From Colwellia marinimaniae (GTDB lineage: Bacteria; Pseudomonadota; Gammaproteobacteria; Enterobacterales; Alteromonadaceae): a stretch of DNA of 64,000 bases. The notes beneath the pieces were generated by a model. That model was not told the origin of the DNA. It did no database searches and was given only the letters and a program-made list of their open reading frames with translations. The position numbers were made by a program, and so were the translations under genes. The DNA lies in assembly GCF_002207865.1 (NCBI RefSeq), contig NZ_BDQM01000014.1, positions 1 through 64,000 of the forward strand. The letters run 5' to 3'. Each line of letters opens with the position of its first letter. Position 1 is the stretch's first letter. Positions 61,055 through 64,000 of this stretch are shown one piece after another.

Positions 61055-63508
61055 TTAGAAGTTATACGAGGCTCTCATATAATATTCCCGTCCGGAAAGA
61101 GAGAAGGGGAAACTTGTCCAGCCATATTTAAAACCAATTTGAGGGAAAATTCCGCCGTTATCGCCCCATTCATCAGGGTACTCATCGGTTAAGTTTAAGA
61201 TACCGCCGCTGATGCTGACGTTATCGGTGACATGCCATTGCGCGGTAACATCAAATAAACTTTTTGCACCCCATGTCGTTTCTTCTGTGCCATAAGATGC
61301 TGAAGTAACTTCACCATAATAGGTCATTCGGGCTGTTACCGACCAGTTATCCATATCAAACATGGCTGATAAGGCCGCTTTGTCTTGTGGTTGTGCTTTC
61401 TCCACTAACAATTCTTGGGCATGATTGAAAATAATTTCATCAGGCACCATAGCAGAAGAGGTGTTGATGTTACTTACTTGGGTATTATTATGGTGATAAG
61501 AAAGCTCATAGACTACATCCATATTACTTAGCGTTTGTGTATATTGGTTAACCCAATCAAGACCAAAGGTTTCAGTATCAATAGCATTAGTGAAAATGGA
61601 AACATTTTTCACTCCGTCTAAAGCCTGGTTTGCACCAGAATGGCGGTCAAAAAACGCATCGATGTCAGCATTAATACCACGGGAAATATTACCAGAGTAA
61701 ACAATACGATCATCAATATTGATTTGGTAAATATCAAGTGTTGAAGAGTAATTACCGGCATTATAAATCACACCAAAAGATATATTGGTTGAGTTTTCTT
61801 CTTGTAAGTCACTAAAGCCGAGTTCACCTGCTAGTGCTTCATTCGGGCGTAAAGTCACTAAATCAGCAAGTTCACCATTATCTAAAGAAATCGAACGTTG
61901 GGTGAAATTAGCTTGCTGCATGCCAGGCGCTCTATAACCCGTAGAGGCAGAAGCCCTTATGGCTAAACTATCGGTCAAACTTAAATTGGTTGATAGCTTA
62001 CCAATAACCGTACTACCAAAATCATCGTAGTTTTCATAACGAACCGCACCCGTAATTAACCAATCTTCGGTCACTGATGTTTCGGTATCAAAATAGAAAG
62101 CAAAGCTATCTCTGTCGGTATCTATCTCCATTGCGGGGCTATATCCTTGGAAACCTTGCATGCCAGGAACGGTAATGTCATCGCCAGTACAATTTGTCAT
62201 GGCTGGATCACCCATTGGGTTGACCGACTCCGCACATAAAGTATCTCCACGAGCATAGGTGACCATATCACCCGCTTCTTGGGCGAAACCATCAATGCGA
62301 TATTCAAAACCAAAAGCAATAGAGGTATCATAATAAAAACCTAAATCTACTTCTGTTACCGCATCAACATTAAAGGTAGTTTGACTGTAAACTAGCGCGC
62401 CATCATAAGCGGATGTTGGGCTGTCTGGGCCATAACTGGCGTTTAAAGAGTCTAAATTACTGAATTCAAACCTATTTTCACCCGTTACTAGGCTAGCATC
62501 AAAGTCCCATTTACCGATTTGTGTTTTAAAACCAGCGGCTAAAGAAAAATCTTCTGATTTTGAGCCAAGTCTTGGGGTAATGCCTTGTGGAAATAACGCG
62601 CTCCATACACGGTCATCCGCAGCGGGGCGATAAAAACCTAATGATTCACCCTCTTTGGTGGTATAGCCACCAAATGCATAGAACTCACTACTCTCACCTA
62701 TATCATAAGAAAAGTTAGCCCAAAGACTGGTCATTTCAGTGGCGGCTTCACCAACAAGTAACAGTTGGCGCGGTTCATCAATAGAGCCAAACCAATCTGT
62801 AGGTGTTGCTCTATTTATCTCACCACTATCTGAATATTCGAAGGTTAGGTTTAACATACCTTTAGTACCAAGGGCTAAACCATAATTACCACCAAATTCA
62901 GTTGATTCGCCATCACCTTCACTAGTTTGACCATATTGTGCCCAAACAGTGCCGCCTTCATCGCCTTTTAAAACGATATTAATAACACCCGCAATTGCGT
63001 CAGAGCCATATTGGGCAGCAGCACCATCGCGTAGTATTTCAATATGTGAAATAGCGGTCATTGGGATTGAGCTTAAATCAGTACCCGCACTTCCTCGACC
63101 AACATTTTCTTGTACGGCAACGACCGCTTGTTGATGGCGACGTTTACCATTGATTAGTACTAAGACTTGATCTGGACCTAAACTACGTAATGTTGCCGGA
63201 CGCATTAAATCTTGGCCATCTGAGGTAGTAGTATTATTCATGTTAAAGGAGGGCGCTAGTTTTCGTAACATATCAGGTATACTGGTTGCACCTGAGTTTT
63301 TAATTGCTTCTGACGAGATAATATCAATGGGTGAAGGGCTATCAGCAACAGTTCGGTTAGATATTCGTGTGCCTATACTGATAATTCGCTCAATGTCGGA
63401 GTATTTAGCGCTGTCAGAGCTCTTTGTTTCTGCGGAAAAACTTGAAGTGCTGGCTAGTGATAAGCAAACAGATAAAGCGATAGTACTGTAATTAAAGCGT
63501 CTTTTCAT
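61055..63508 (-). CDS. TonB-dependent outer-membrane receptor
   Basis: An 817-residue receptor with a signal peptide (S-T-I-A-L-S-V-C-L-S-L-A-S-T-S-S-F-S-A). The plug has I-I-S-I-G-T-R-I-S, T-L-R-S-L-G-P-D-Q-V-L-V-L-I-N-G-K-R-R-H and I-L-R-D-G-A-A-A-Q-Y-G-S-D-A-I-A-G-V-I-N-I-V-L. The barrel ends Y-M-R-A-S-Y-N-F. This plug type (G-K-R-R-H, D-G-A-A-A-Q-Y-G-S) belongs to receptors common in Alteromonadales whose ligands are often not siderophores. No regulator is adjacent, so its substrate stays open. It is a separate lineage from the receptor at 33047. Confidence 0.92.
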   Translation of the reverse strand: MKRRFNYSTIALSVCLSLASTSSFSAETKSSDSAKYSDIERIISIGTRISNRTVADSPSPIDIISSEAIKNSGATSIPDMLRKLAPSFNMNNTTTSDGQDLMRPATLRSLGPDQVLVLINGKRRHQQAVVAVQENVGRGSAGTDLSSIPMTAISHIEILRDGAAAQYGSDAIAGVINIVLKGDEGGTVWAQYGQTSEGDGESTEFGGNYGLALGTKGMLNLTFEYSDSGEINRATPTDWFGSIDEPRQLLLVGEAATEMTSLWANFSYDIGESSEFYAFGGYTTKEGESLGFYRPAADDRVWSALFPQGITPRLGSKSEDFSLAAGFKTQIGKWDFDASLVTGENRFEFSNLDSLNASYGPDSPTSAYDGALVYSQTTFNVDAVTEVDLGFYYDTSIAFGFEYRIDGFAQEAGDMVTYARGDTLCAESVNPMGDPAMTNCTGDDITVPGMQGFQGYSPAMEIDTDRDSFAFYFDTETSVTEDWLITGAVRYENYDDFGSTVIGKLSTNLSLTDSLAIRASASTGYRAPGMQQANFTQRSISLDNGELADLVTLRPNEALAGELGFSDLQEENSTNISFGVIYNAGNYSSTLDIYQINIDDRIVYSGNISRGINADIDAFFDRHSGANQALDGVKNVSIFTNAIDTETFGLDWVNQYTQTLSNMDVVYELSYHHNNTQVSNINTSSAMVPDEIIFNHAQELLVEKAQPQDKAALSAMFDMDNWSVTARMTYYGEVTSASYGTEETTWGAKSLFDVTAQWHVTDNVSISGGILNLTDEYPDEWGDNGGIFPQIGFKYGWTSFPFSLSGREYYMRASYNF

Positions 63509-63610
63509 ATTGTAAATTCCATAATTATTAAATTAGCTATGCGGTAACACTACTACTTTGATTTTATTTGTTATTAATTATTGCTTTTAGGTAATAAAGC
63601 GCAAATTTTT

Positions 63611-63624
63611 GTTACCTAAGTAAC
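63611..63624. promoter_or_regulatory. Short inverted repeat upstream of the TonB receptor
   Basis: GTTAC-CTAA-GTAAC lies about 100 bases before the receptor start. It could be an operator; evidence is only its position and symmetry. Confidence 0.25.
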
Positions 63625-63762
63625 ATACAATGAAAACTTTCATCTGAACAGTCATTCTTTCGTCTTAGATGAAGCCGGGAATTTAATGCGAAGTTTGTCA
63701 GAGCTTAGGTAAACCTGTAGCTGCATGATTTTTTAATATTCAGAGTGAATATCATTAGCTTT

Positions 63763-63857
63763 CATGCCTAAGCCAAGTGCATAAGATCGTCATCCCCGAA
63801 GTGTTTTAATCGGGGATGACGTTTACAACGAGTTGCTGAGTAAACTAGATAGGCATG
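63763..63857 (+). mobile_element. MITE-like repeat, family 1, copy E (minimal form)
   Basis: A 95-bp element with ends CATGCCTA / AGGCATG, flanked by the perfect 8-bp duplication TTAGCTTT (63755-63762 and 63858-63865). The central GTATAAAGAGCAATGG segment of the other copies is missing, leaving a GTCATCCCCG...CGGGGATGAC hairpin. Confidence 0.85.
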
Positions 63858-63900
63858 TTAGCTTTTATTGCTGCTATGCAAGTCTGTTTTTAGAAAATAG

Positions 63901-63930
63901 AAAATCCTGTAGAATTCACTACAGGATTTT
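63901..63930. terminator. Hairpin with A/T tracts near the window end
   Basis: AAAATCCTGTAG / CTACAGGATTTT (12 bp, 6-nt loop), symmetrical and terminator-like on both strands. It probably ends a gene lying beyond the right edge of the window on the minus strand. Confidence 0.65.
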
Positions 63931-64000
63931 CTAGTATGACTTATATTTGTTAAGGTTTTTATCAAGTCTTCATGGGGCGGGTAGCAATATTCGCCTATTC

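Overview
This window is an AT-rich chromosomal segment of a marine, probably cold-adapted gammaproteobacterium, closest in style to Colwellia or related Alteromonadales. The pointers are the low G+C, the zapB-like/zapA and minCDE cell-division genes, a divergent bioA / bioBFCD biotin locus, two large TonB-dependent receptors, many secreted or cytosolic peptidases, a sodium:amino-acid symporter, and small proteins typical of this order (YeaC/DUF1315, DUF3297, SEC-C protein). The genus is an inference from gene content; no rRNA or tRNA gene was found.

Layout. 0-5 kb: opine-dehydrogenase-like enzyme, a Spy/CpxP-like periplasmic protein, a small unknown, an HflX GTPase and DUF3297. 5-17 kb: a MoxR AAA ATPase / VWA pair, then peptide and amino-acid use (oligopeptidase B, secreted M28 peptidase, cytosolic M14 carboxypeptidase, AGCS symporter), a thioredoxin-like protein and a broken P-loop kinase. 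17-28 kb: YeaC, a very large DUF349 protein, a lipoprotein, an acetyltransferase, a beta-propeller/amidohydrolase fusion, a phosphodiesterase-like protein and an ATP-grasp ligase. 28-32 kb: a short Rho-like ATPase lacking the primary RNA-binding domain, preceded by long non-coding DNA with DnaA-box-like sites, then a VOC protein and an MFS transporter. 32-39 kb: a CheZ-like helical protein, a TonB receptor divergent from an AraC regulator, a PAS protein and small unknowns. 39-51 kb: SEC-C protein, zapB-like/zapA, minCDE, ansA, sppA, a DoxX protein, an EamA exporter, a nitroreductase and asnS. 52-58 kb: the biotin pathway with a candidate BirA operator, then an orphan HicB. 58-64 kb: an EAL protein with an upstream Fur-like site, an exported peroxiredoxin, small unknowns and a second TonB receptor.

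The most distinctive content is repetitive DNA that no gene explains. (1) A MITE-like family has five copies (95 to 190 bp) with ends CATGCC...GGCATG. Four copies have perfect 8-bp direct repeats as target duplications and the fifth a near match. One copy sits in the U-tract of the sppA terminator. (2) A second family with ends TACCA...TGGTA is flanked by 3-bp TNA repeats. One copy begins exactly at a nitroreductase stop codon and is itself split by a family-1 insertion. (3) The last codons of ansA are amplified as four 84-bp (28-codon) tandem units. (4) A roughly 211-bp tandem duplication lies upstream of a small membrane protein, and a 34-bp tandem repeat lies upstream of the VOC gene. No prophage, CRISPR array, transposase gene or obvious defence island was seen. 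The short Rho paralogue and the two non-autonomous repeat families are the best candidates for under-described biology here.
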